The translations under genes and the position numbers were made by a program. Below the pieces are notes generated by a model, which saw only the letters and a list, made by a program, of their open reading frames with translations, was not told the DNA's origin and did not search any database. This document shows, piece by piece, positions 10,650-20,331 of a DNA stretch of 25,931 bases. This DNA comes from Phallusia fumigata. Lineage: Eukaryota; Chordata; Ascidiacea; Phlebobranchia; Ascidiidae. Where the stretch lies: positions 7,962 to 33,892 of the forward strand of contig QXVZ01002247.1 in the NCBI GenBank assembly GCA_008931825.1, read 5' to 3'. The number at the start of each line of letters is the position of its first letter. Positions within the stretch are counted from its first letter, which is position 1.

Positions 10650-10880
10650 CACTCGCAATGCTAAAACTGCAGAGTCGCTCGGTCCAGCGTTCGGTCCGCC
10701 TCTCACAATTGAAAAACTGCAGGGCCGCTCGGTCCAGCGTTCGGTCCGCCTCTCACAATTGAAAAACTGCAGGGCCGCTCGGCCAGCGCTCGCTCCGCCT
10801 CTTACAATTGAAAAACTGCAAAGCCGCTCGGTCCGCCTCTCGCAAGTCTAAAACTGCAAAGCGAGCGGACCGAGCGGCCC
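10650..10880. repeat. GC-rich ~50-bp minisatellite ending in an inverted copy
   Basis: Units start (at aaaactgc) near 10663, 10713, 10763, 10812 and 10850, with periods 50, 50, 49 and 38. The unit core contains gggccgctcggtccagcg, ttcggtccgcctctcacaat and tgaaaaactgca. After the last unit the core returns on the opposite strand: 10823-10843 pairs with 10861-10878 apart from a 3-base bulge, giving a strong hairpin. Each unit has a PstI-like ctgcag or a close variant. The long antisense reading frame across it (10753-11037) is a by-product of the repeat. Confidence 0.8.
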
Positions 10881-11731
10881 TTACCGTGTATTGGTATATA
10901 ATACATTTGGTCTGTAAACTGCGCAAATATACTTGTAAAATAAATCTCACTGATACCCACAAGCATAAATGGCCGCCAAGGTACGTGGTGATAGTGTGCT
11001 GTATAGCGTACATAGATATGATAAAAGTGACGCTCATACTACGATAGCAGTCGGCTGTCGAAAATAACTACTGTGCAAAATTAGTGATAAAGCAAGGTCT
11101 GTGGGTTGCGGCTTCTCAAAGTGGTTCGTTCGTTCGTTAAATTGAGGTCAAAATGGCTCTTATTGCTGAAGGTTAGCTAGCTCGCATGACAACCAAATTA
11201 CTCTGGAAGACTTGTCTGGCCTTACGGCCAAAGTCTTTTTGTAACATTGCAATGTTTCCGCTTTGCCTGTTTAATCAGGATGGTGACACGCTCATGTGAC
11301 GATTTCCTACTTAGCCTTCTGTGTGGTTATTGGGTGTATTTGTTTGTAAAAATTAAATAAAATTTAAAGCAACGGGTCAACGCCCTGTCAAGAGTATTAG
11401 CTTATTAAAGCGCCCTGACAACTTAACTTCAAAAAAGCTGTTTATAGAAACTTTAATTTCCATGGTCACAAATGACTTCAGAATTCAGATGTTTATTGAA
11501 AAATGTGTCAGGATTGCGAAAATGAAATTGAACACTGGTTTAGGTTGTCCTTGTTTGCTTGATTACAACTTACAAGCAGCAAAGCGAAGTGCATTTCCCT
11601 GCAGAATAAAAGTGTGCGTAAATACCTTTTAGAATTTTTGGAGCTCAAAAGATGTACTTTTTGGAACATTATTATGCTTATGACATCATTTTTTGCTCCC
11701 TCTGGGCAGGTATATATTTGTTCAGGTCATA

Positions 11732-14329
11732 ATGGGAAGTAAAGTAAAACTAGCTGTAAGTACTCTGAACCAGTGGGTGTTGGATTTCCAAGGAAACTTG
11801 GAAAGGATTACAAAAGCAATTAAACTGGCTCATGGGCATGGAGCTACTTATTGTTTGACTCCAGAAATGTCTATCTCAGGATATGGATGTGAGGACCATT
11901 TCTCTGAGATCGATACGGAAAGACATTGTTGGGAGGTGGGCTAATAAATGTGCTGCTAAATGGGCAAGATTTTGTATCATTAAAATATATCTAAAGACTT
12001 AAAGGTTTATATTCATTTGTTAACTAAATGTAATTTAGTATTTGTCAATTGAAAATTTTACTTTCGTTTTAAGGTCCTTGAAGAGCTTTTGCAGTTGGAA
12101 GAAAGCAAGCAAATGATTTGTGATNTGCATCCAACTGGTTGTGGGATTACTTGCGCAGAAGTGGCCAATCTGGATTCTTTCTACCTCTCAGTGGTGGAGT
12201 GGATAGCTCATCTGTGGCGTGCATTGTGTTTGCAATGTGTAACATGGTAAGCACAATGTAACAGTAAGCTTCATATATTATAGTGTAGAGGCGGGCGGCG
12301 GTTATAACATGGACCTTACCTGAAGGGCGTCGCACAACAATTCAGTTGCGTATACGACTTTAATGGTAAACGTCGTTATTATATTCTTATCGCTGGTGTC
12401 TCAAAAGTCAAACCAACTTTTCAAAGGCGTCGCATCGAAAAAAAAATTAAAAATTTTGCGTTATTGTGTTAAATCGTGAAAATCTGTATTTCAAGGCACT
12501 TTCACCAGAACTAGACCGGAGTTCTGTAAACAATAAAGCTATTTGTTTTAAAAAACAGGTTTGCAAAGCAGTTGAAGATGGAAATGATATGGTTTTGAAC
12601 GATGTTCGGCGCTTGGTAAATGACGAAACCTACGTCATTACTTCCCCCGAAAACCTGTGCAATGAAATTTTCACCACATGTTACATGGCCAGTGAAAACT
12701 CGTCAGGTAAAACAAGCTGCAAATTACTGCATTTTATCAATTGAATGAAACCAATGCATACAATAGCGGCCACCAAACAGCGTGCTTCGTCCCTCGCCAA
12801 ACGAATTGGTTCAAACCACTTGGAGTTGTGCATAGACACCGTAGTTTCAGCGTTACTTATGGTTTTCACTGCTGTAACCGGTTTCATTCCAAAGTTCAAA
12901 ACAAAAGGTGGAACTCGTCGAGAAAACATTGCCTTGCAAAACAATCAAGCCAGAATTAGGTATTAATCCCTATTTTAAAAAATTATAATGTGTAGTAGCA
13001 ATTTTGACCGTTAATTTGTCAAAAATTTCGTTTACAGCAATTTTTTTTAACAGAATGGTGTTGGCTTATTTGTTCGGGCAACTAATGCAGTGGGTTAGGG
13101 GCAAACCAGGAAGTTTGCTCGTTCTGGGATCTTCCAATATCGACGAGGCTCTGGGCGGATACTACACAAAGTATGTTTTCATGCATTCTTTTGTTAATGC
13201 AAAAAATTGCAATTAATGCTTTTAGATACGATTGTTCGAGTGCTGACATCAACCCCATCGGAGGAATCTGTAAAACAGACTTGAAATCTTTTGTCTCGTA
13301 TTTTCGCGAGAAGTACAACGTACAAGCATTGAAAGAGATTGCTGAAGCTCCACCTACAGCAGAACTTGAACCACTAGAGCATGGTAACTTGGCCATTTCT
13401 AACGACTTATTCTAAAGACACCCCCACACAAACGAATTTCTTTACAACACAGGCGAGGTAACTCAAACCGACGAAACTCAAATGGGCATGACGTACGATG
13501 AATTGTCAGTGTTCGGCAAATTGCGCAAGGTTGCTTTGTGCGGTCCTTACGAAATGTTTACCAAACTGATCCACCTATGGAAAGAAACCTGTTCCCCTAC
13601 ACAGGTAAGCAGAATAATAGTATCTTGTTTCCGTGCAATATATTTTTGCACTGTGTATATAACCCTTGCCACTGTACCTGATTACACTGTAGAAATCTAT
13701 GGTAACCTATTTGGTAAAAGCCAGAAAGATGCATATTTTACAGCAGTGTACTATTTAAATTAGGTTGCTGAAAAAGTGAAGCACTTCTTCTACTCATACT
13801 CAACAAATAGACACAAAATGACGACACTTACCCCAGCGATGCACTGTGATGTGCACAGTCCGGGAGACAATCGGCACGACCTTCGTCCCTTCCTCTACAA
13901 CAACAAGTGGACATGGCAATTTAGGTAAGCGTATCAGGATATCATGTTCATTTGTCGGAATAAACCTAATTTGTTTGTTCCAGTTTTATCACCTTACAAG
14001 CCCACAGCCTTCTGCTCAAAATGTATTTTAAGCTGTCTACTACGTTACACACCCAACGTTTTTTAAGATTTAGTTGTTGATTGGATCACCGACTCTTGAG
14101 TTATAAGCTCCAGCTAACGCAAGAAATCTTGACAGTATTAAAACCACCACTAATTTTGGGGTATAAAACAGTTTTTCCTGTGCTTGGCCATCTTGTTGTC
14201 AGAGTTGCAGGTGCTGTTTTGACCAAACATTTCTTGACTTTTTTACCTCTGTGCCACAAATTGTGTATGCATATTTGTAGGAAAATTGATGACCATGCCA
14301 CTGAATTGGAGAAGCTGAGGACTGATTGA
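11732..14329 (+). CDS. NADSYN1: Glutamine-dependent NAD+ synthetase, tandem copy B (interrupted by an assembly gap)
   Basis: Second tandem copy. Visible exons: 1 at 11732-11935, first 51 bases of 2 at 12074-12124, end of 6 at 12126-12246, then 7 at 12559-12706, 8 at 12767-12959, 9 at 13054-13170, 10 at 13226-13383, 11 at 13453-13604, 12 at 13764-13924 and 13 at 14281-14329. All complete exons have the same lengths and phases as copy A except the last. E45 and the SGGVDSS loop are present. The nitrilase Lys and Cys would lie in the missing part (exon 2 end to mid exon 6), where a single N stands at 12125. The donor after exon 1 (gtgggc) is weak. Every visible exon is open, so an intact gene cut by a gap is likelier than a pseudogene, but a true deletion cannot be excluded. 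It ends in [11 protein letters not shown]. Closest to copy C. Intron 12 (13925-14280) holds nothing notable. Confidence 0.85.
12125..12125. other. Assembly gap (N) inside NADSYN1 copy B
   Basis: The single N joins codon 17 of exon 2 directly to the middle of exon 6. Five exons' worth of sequence is absent, so the N stands for a gap of unknown size, probably several kilobases judging by copies A and C. The flanks do not repeat each other, unlike the Ns at 17123, 17987 and 25013. Confidence 0.85.
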
Positions 14330-14845
14330 TGTGACATGAAAGAGAAGTAAAGCCAAGATAGATGGACCGATAAGCGTTGCAATTTTATTAGTGCGTCTGC
14401 AATCAAAAGCTTTTTTGCTGTTTTAATTATTTATTAGTTGTTTATTATATTTTGCAATGACTGAAGTATTTAAGCTTCATCAAGGAAAAAACAGTGTCTT
14501 CACATTTTTTCAATTTTTTACACCTGCTGTGATATTATTTGTTCAATTTTGCAAATGTTGCGCAAGGTAGCTTGTCTTATTTTTTAGTTTCCATTTTATC
14601 GTGCTAGTTTTGCTTTGTATTATTTTACGGAAACGATTTTTCTTGGACATGTAGTTGCTTCACAATTGATAACCCCCGTTAACACTTAGCACTTTGTTTG
14701 TTTGGTTACATGAATTAAGGTAAAGTGTTTTTAGATTCAAAGATGATTCCTTTTTAAAAAATATTTTGGCCCTAAAAACAAACGAACAGTAAACTTAGAT
14801 GTGCTATTTTGCTTTTTACGTAGCTGAGTGGTTGTTGGCATTTGC
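14330..14845. other. Spacer between NADSYN1 copies B and C
   Basis: 516 AT-rich bases containing the copy B 3' UTR and the copy C promoter. No AATAAA is evident near the stop. A pyrimidine-rich acceptor-like sequence (gctttttacgtag, AG at 14822-14823) stands 22 bases before the copy C ATG. The spacing is far longer than in tunicate operons, where genes nearly touch, so B and C are probably transcribed separately. Confidence 0.5.
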
Positions 14846-17800
14846 ATGGAAAGTAAAGTAAAGTTAGCTGTGTGTACTTTGAACCAGTGGGCATTGGATT
14901 TTCAAGGAAACTTGGAAAGAATTACAGAAGCAATTAAACAGGCTCATGGACATGGAGCTACTTATTGTTTGACACCCGAAATTTCCATATCAGGGTATGG
15001 ATGTGATGACCATTTCTCTGAGATCGATACAGAAAGACATTGTTGGGAGGTAAGCTAATATGATAAATTTGATTTTATATCCATGTGTTGCCTAAACATA
15101 AAGTAATATTTGTCAATTAATAAACTTATTTTTGTTTTAAGGTCCTTGAAGAACTTTTGCAGTTGGAAGAAAGCAAGCAAATGATTTGTGATGTTGGTAT
15201 GCCAGTTATTCACAGAGGATCAAGATACAACTGTAGAATTATATTTCTATTCAAAAAAGTCCTACTTATTCGGCCCAAAACTGCATGCTGCAATTTTGTA
15301 AGTTTAATTTAAAAAAACTTTCTTTTACACTGTGGTGGCATTAAACTTAGCGTTTTGGCCCTAGGGAAACTACAGAGAATTGCGTTGGTTTGTTCCTTGG
15401 CAAAAAAAGAAAACATTGGAAATGTATGTTTTGCCCAAAAATGTATGCCATATTACAGGTCAGACTTGACTTGGCCTTTACACAAATTCGTTAATGAAGA
15501 TATTCTGATCATAACAATTTTTTTAAGGTCAAAGCACTGTTGAGTTTGGTGATGGTATCATAGAAACAGGGGATGCATGTATTGGTATTGAAATTTGTGA
15601 AGAATTGTGGACTGCTGAGAACTCTTATGTGCATCAGGGATTGGATGGTGTAGATATATTCACGAATGGAAGTGGAAGCCAATTTGGTTTACAGCAGCTT
15701 CACAGACGGTAAATATGAACACTTAATTATTTTTTTTAACACAACATGTTTCTGGAAATTGAAAAATGTCTGAAATGCTTCTCTAAAGGGGTCATGTGGT
15801 ACTTTTATTTTTTTTTCCATTATTTTTTTTTAGTCCCCAACATGCTAATGGCATAAAACACTTTCACAACCTTGTTGGAAAACTGTTTGTTTACATGTTT
15901 TTACAGTAAAGTAGTAGGCCTATTCTCAAGACTTTGACTTCGTTGGCATGGTGTACAAGTGATTTGGTTGGATGCAGCAAATGTATACTTTTCTTTGGTG
16001 TGTGGTGACACCTACGTTTTGCTTGCTAAAACAATAATGTTGTAAAATGCCAAGCAATTAGGGACCCATTGTAAAGCATTGGAAAAGTACGGAAACATAA
16101 TGTGGAAAATGTCATTTGGGGGTAGTGCAATGAAAATGTGAAGAATGCCACCACAGTTTTTTCTTAAAAATGGTTTCTGGCTTGTTTCACACTGCAAAAA
16201 ATTGCTTTTGTTTAGAATGGATTTAATTAAGGCTGCCACCAAGAAAATGGGCGGAGCTTATCTCCTGTGCAATCAAGTTGGTTGTGATGGAGGTAGGATA
16301 TTTTATGATGGCTGTTCCATGATTGCATGCAATGGAGACATAGTTGCCTGTTCACCCCAATTCTCCTTGAATGAAGTTGAAGTTAATGTTGCAACACTTG
16401 ATTTGGAAGACACACGCTCTTATGGGTAATTTTTTTCACAACCTTTCAGATAAATGTACAGAGATGGTCAAGAGATTCTTCTCTGGGCCAACTGGTTTGT
16501 GTCAACACAGTCAGACCAAGTTGTGCCTATTGTTTACTGCTCATGTTTTATTTGCAAAAAAACTAAATTGGCCTTAACTTTTTTACCCATGTCTAAAAAA
16601 TTCTGTGTCAGCCCTATATGAGGAGCTACTAAAAAGCTTATGATTTGTGATGAAGGGTTTTCAGACAAAGTAAAAGTATGCAAGCTACCAAAGAAAGTGA
16701 GTATCCTCGAATCAGGATCCATGAATTCTTTATGTCTCCTGGCGGCTTTCTATTACAACATGATCTTGCTTGCTCTCCTCCAATTCAAATCAACTACAAA
16801 ACCCGAGAGGAGGAAATTGAACTATCTGCATCCAACTGGTTGTGGGATTACTTGCGCAGAAGCGGCCAATCTGGATTCTTTCTACCTCTCAGTGGTGGAG
16901 TGGATAGCTCATCTGTGGCGTGCATTGTGTTTGCAATGTGTAACATGGTACGTTATGGATTTCTGACCGTAGTTCTCAAACTTCGTTTTAATTTTCCAAG
17001 GGCGTCACACAAGAAAACAACTAAGGCGTCGCGTCGAAAAAAGTTTAAGAAACGCTGTGTAATGGTGTTAAATCGTAAAACAATATCATTCTGTTTTTTC
17101 AAGGTAGTAATATACACAACGCNTGGATTTCTGACCGTAGTTCTCAAACTTCGTTTTAATTTTCCAAGGGCGTCACACAAGAAAACAACTAAGGCGTCGC
17201 GTCGAAAAAAGTTTAAGAAACGCTGTGTAATGGTGTTAAATCGTAAAACAATATCATTCTGTTTTTTCAAGGTAGTAATATACACAACGCTTGACGCTTT
17301 AGCACACTAGCCTTCTCTTGGCTGGAGTTCTGTAAACAATAAAGCTATTTGTTAATAAACAGGTTTGCAAAACAGTTGAAGATGGAAACGAGATGGTTTT
17401 AGGTGATGTTCGGCGCTTAGTAAATGACGAAACCTACGTCATTACTTCGCCCGAAAACTTGTGCAATAAAATTTTTACAACGTGTTATATGTCCAGCGAA
17501 AACTCGTCAGGTACAACAAGCTGCTAAGTCCTGCATTTTTTCAATTAAATGAAACCAATGCATACAATAGCGGCCACCAAACAGCGTGCTTCGTCCCTCG
17601 CCAAACGAATTGGTTCAAACCACTTGGAGTTGTGCATAGACACCGTGGTTTCAGCGTTACTTATGGTTTTCACTGCTGTAACCGGTTTCATTCCAAAGTT
17701 CAAAACAAAAGGAGGAACTCGTCGAGAAAACATTGCCTTGCAAAACAACCAAGCAAGAATTAGGTATCGGTTGCTTCGCAAAAAATCCTATGATCTTTGG

Positions 17801-19458
17801 CAGCACTACCGGACGTTTTTTTAATTTTAGACCGGCTTTGGAAACAACTTGTCTTGATAAAACTAAAGAAAATGTGTATGGCATTATTGTGTGATATTAC
17901 AGCCAGTTTGCTTTTTACCAGAATGGTGTTGGCTTATTTGTTCGGGCAACTAATGCAGTGGGTTCGGGGCAAACCAGGAAGTTTGCNTATCGGTTGCTTC
18001 GCAAAAAATCCTATGATATTTGGCAGCACTACCGGACGTTTTCTAATTTTAGACCGGCTTTGTAAACAACTTGTCTTGATAAAACTTAAGAAAATGTGTA
18101 TGGCATTATTGTGTGATATTACAGCCAGTTTGCTTTTTACCAGAATGGTGTTGGCTTATTTGTTCGGGCAACTAATGCAGTGGGTTCGGGGCAAACCAGG
18201 AAGTTTGCTCGTTCTGGGATCTTCCAATATCGACGAGGCTCTGGGCGGATACTACACAAAGTATGTTTTCATGCAATCCCTTGTTAATTAAATGTAAAAA
18301 ATTTGAAATCAATGCTTTTAGATACGATTGTTCGAGTGCTGACATCAACCCCATTGGAGGAATTGGTAAAACAGACTTGAAAGCTTTTGTCTCGTATTTT
18401 CGCGAGAAGTACAACGTACAAGCTTTGAAAGAAATTGCTGAAGCTCCACCTACAGCTGAACTTGAACCACTGGGAGACGGTAACTTTACCTTTTTAACGA
18501 CAAATTCTAAATAGAACCCACGCGAACGAATTGTTTACATCACAGGCCAGATAATCCAAACCGACGAAACTCAAATGGGCATGACGTACGATGAACTGTC
18601 AGTGTTCGGCAAATTGCGCAAGGTTGCTTTTTGCGGTCCGTACGAAATGTTTACCAAACTGATCCACTTATGGAAAGAAACATGTTCCCCTACACAGGTA
18701 AACGGAATAATAGCAGCTGTGAATTTATTTCGTAGCCTATATTAACACGTTGGCGCAACATATTATTTGCACTGTAGTTGTGGTCACCCTTACCAGACTT
18801 GACCAATTGTAGGAATCAACGCATCCTACAGTGCGTTCAGAAGTTACAGAACAAAACGTTTTGTACTAATCGAAACGTGGTAATACGAATGGTATTTTAT
18901 CAAATTGCGGATTCCGCAGTCGTGTGTTTTTCTGCCAACAACAAAGTCAAAAAAAATTTGTGAACTTGTAACCTGTGCAGTATTTCGGCAATACAAAAAT
19001 TCATTAGCATTAAAAAAATACGTGAGAGGCGGATACAACCAGTAATACCACGAGCGCTGGCATGCTGTCAGTCAGCCCACAATTTGTTTGGGGAAAGCTT
19101 TTTTACAGCAATATGCTATTTATATTAGGTTGTTGAGAAGGTGAAGCACTTCTTCTATTCGTATTCGACAAATCGACACAAAATGACGTCACTAACCCCG
19201 GCTATGTATTGTGACGTGCATAGCCCTGAAGACAGTCGGCACGACCTTCGTCCTTTCCTCTACAACAACAAGTGGACATGGCAATTTAGGTAAGCGTGTC
19301 AACCAGATCATCAAGTTACACTTGGCGGAAGAAAATCTTTGTTTGTTTTATACCAAGCGTACTAATGCCTGTCAAAACCTTACCACAAAATGCGTGTGCT
19401 CTATTTTTGCAGAAAAATTGACGAACATGCTGCCGAGCTTGAGAAATTTGAGGACTGA
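14846..19458 (+). CDS. NADSYN1: Glutamine-dependent NAD+ synthetase, tandem copy C (13 exons; exon 9 partly repeated by assembly)
   Basis: Third tandem copy. Exons: 14846-15049, 15142-15297, 15365-15458, 15528-15708, 16216-16425, 16665-16947, 17363-17510, 17571-17763, 18144-18260, 18322-18479, 18546-18697, 19129-19289, 19413-19458. The 2103 spliced bases give 700 aa. Exon 6 is three codons shorter at its start than in copy A. E45, K114, C175 and the SGGVDSS loop (358-364) are kept. Two oddities lie near the glutaminase site: residue 120 is Phe where copy A and human have Glu, and 172 is Ile instead of Ser (GIEICEELW). The protein starts MESKVK instead of MGSKVK. A second, truncated exon 9 at 17922-17986 belongs to an unmerged overlap. 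Intron 4 contains a dispersed repeat and intron 6 a hAT-like element. Intron 11 (18698-19128) shows nothing notable. Confidence 0.9.
15998..16156. repeat. Dispersed repeat, copy 1 (intron 4 of NADSYN1 copy C)
   Basis: Related by eye to the right edge of the window (25702-25887). Shared landmarks in the same order are gtgtgtgg, gctagcaaaaacaat or its variant, aaatgccaag, agggaccca followed by atgtaa/ttgtaa, atgtggaaaa, aatgaaaat and gccacc. The element may begin earlier, near 15788, with aggggtcatgtggtac. It has no coding potential and its class is unknown; a MITE or SINE is possible. Confidence 0.6.
16956..17290. repeat. Unmerged contig overlap around N at 17123
   Basis: The 167 bases before the N (16956-17122) recur after it (17124-17290), identical by eye. 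Direct abutment at an N marks two overlapping contig ends. It lies inside intron 6 of NADSYN1 copy C and does not alter the coding sequence. Confidence 0.9.
16968..17057. mobile_element. hAT-like miniature inverted-repeat element in intron 6 of copy C
   Basis: About 90 bases bounded by cgtagttctcaaactt on the left and aagtttaagaaacgctg on the right, which are imperfect inverted repeats of the hAT-style end 'cag(t/c)g(t/g)ttctcaaactt'. Between them lies gggcgtcacac ... ggcgtcgcgtcg. The same block reappears at 17136-17225 only because of the unmerged overlap. A decayed relative lies in the same intron of copy B (about 12391-12460), so insertion came before the B/C duplication. No target-site duplication is clear. 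Confidence 0.45.
17765..18208. repeat. Unmerged contig overlap around N at 17987, repeating part of exon 9
   Basis: 17765-17986 (222 bases) and 17988-18208 (221 bases) are the same intron 8/exon 9 stretch with a handful of differences, for example gatctttggc/gatatttggc and gctttggaaac/gctttgtaaac. The differences look allelic, so two haplotypes were placed end to end. The first, cut-off exon 9 copy is an artefact. Confidence 0.9.
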
Positions 19459-20331
19459 TTTTAGTGGCTTAAAACAGTAGTACTACCAAGACACACTCAA
19501 TAGTCGTTATAATTTTATCAACGTATTTACTGTCGAAGACTTATCTTTGTTGTTTTTTGTTGTAATGAGCAAACGTTGCTTATTTTATAAATTTAAACAT
19601 TTATCGCAGAGCCTTACACTTCACGTTTTGAAGATTTCTGTTTTAATATTTTGTTGCCTTTAAACTCTTGTTCACGCTAAACTTTTCCCACAAAAACTTG
19701 TAATTTTTGTTTAGTGTGGCATTGATCAACAGTAAATTTCTACATCGCTTCTCTAATACAAAAACAGGTTGAAACTAACTTTTTGGGGTATTTAGGTTGC
19801 CTGCAGCTTTACAAAGCAGTATCTTACGAGTAAATATATAAACACCAGAAAAATAGCCATGATTAAAATAAACCAAAGATTCTCGCAAAAAATAACAGGA
19901 AAGTGGCCTTGTGTACATAAACAGCTTTGTGTGACAAATATAACAATAAGTAGTGGCATTTATGTAAAAAACATTTAATTAGAAGTACAGATACGCATAT
20001 TAGCAAATGCCCTCCATTCCAGTTTTTAGGAAACGTACTGGCAAAAATATTCCCTTTTACAACGATTCATGTTTGTTTATTATATTTTCACTGCGATTGA
20101 GACGCGACAAGCAAGCGGGAAAATCTAAACTCTCATCGGAAAAACTAGACAAGCGCGGCCTGAATCTTTATGATAGCTAAAACTAGCGTTGATTGCTGAT
20201 TTTGGGACAGTGTTGGGACAGTAGCATTGTTTACTATTTACAGAATTATGGCTGAGCTTCTAAACTAAGCGGAGGACGTTCGGCACTATGCTGCGGTAAT
20301 TTAACTTTTTCAAATTCAGCAAAAATTGATT
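19459..20331. other. Intergenic region between NADSYN1 copy C and the MIS18BP1 gene
   Basis: About 870 AT-rich bases with no gene. It contains the copy C 3' UTR and the promoter of the next gene. A pyrimidine-rich tract ending in CAG at 20318-20320 lies 11 bases before the next start codon and may be a trans-splice acceptor or the end of an untranslated first intron. A short upstream ATG near 20248 opens only a few codons before a stop. Confidence 0.45.

Larger units (their letters stand above)
9831..11731. other. Intergenic region between NADSYN1 copies A and B
   Basis: About 1.9 kb without a convincing gene. It holds the copy A 3' UTR, a possible degraded hAT-type relic near 10365-10430, the GC-rich minisatellite at 10650-10880, and the copy B promoter. 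No polyadenylation signal lies close to the copy A stop; the nearest AATAAA is at about 10440. A CRE-like TGACATCA starts at 11681, some 50 bases before the copy B start. A pyrimidine-rich AG at 11724-11725, just before that ATG, could be an acceptor for a leader exon or spliced leader. Confidence 0.5.

Noticed and set aside
10753-11037. Antisense frame across the GC-rich repeat
   Set aside because: It is produced by the periodic minisatellite and has no protein-like composition.
16953-17285. 110-codon minus-strand frame with an internal repeat
   Set aside because: It crosses the N at 17123 and repeats itself only because the contig overlap was not merged.
17922-17986. Second exon 9 of NADSYN1 copy C
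   Set aside because: It is truncated at the N and repeated in full just after it; the flanking intron is repeated too, which shows an assembly overlap.
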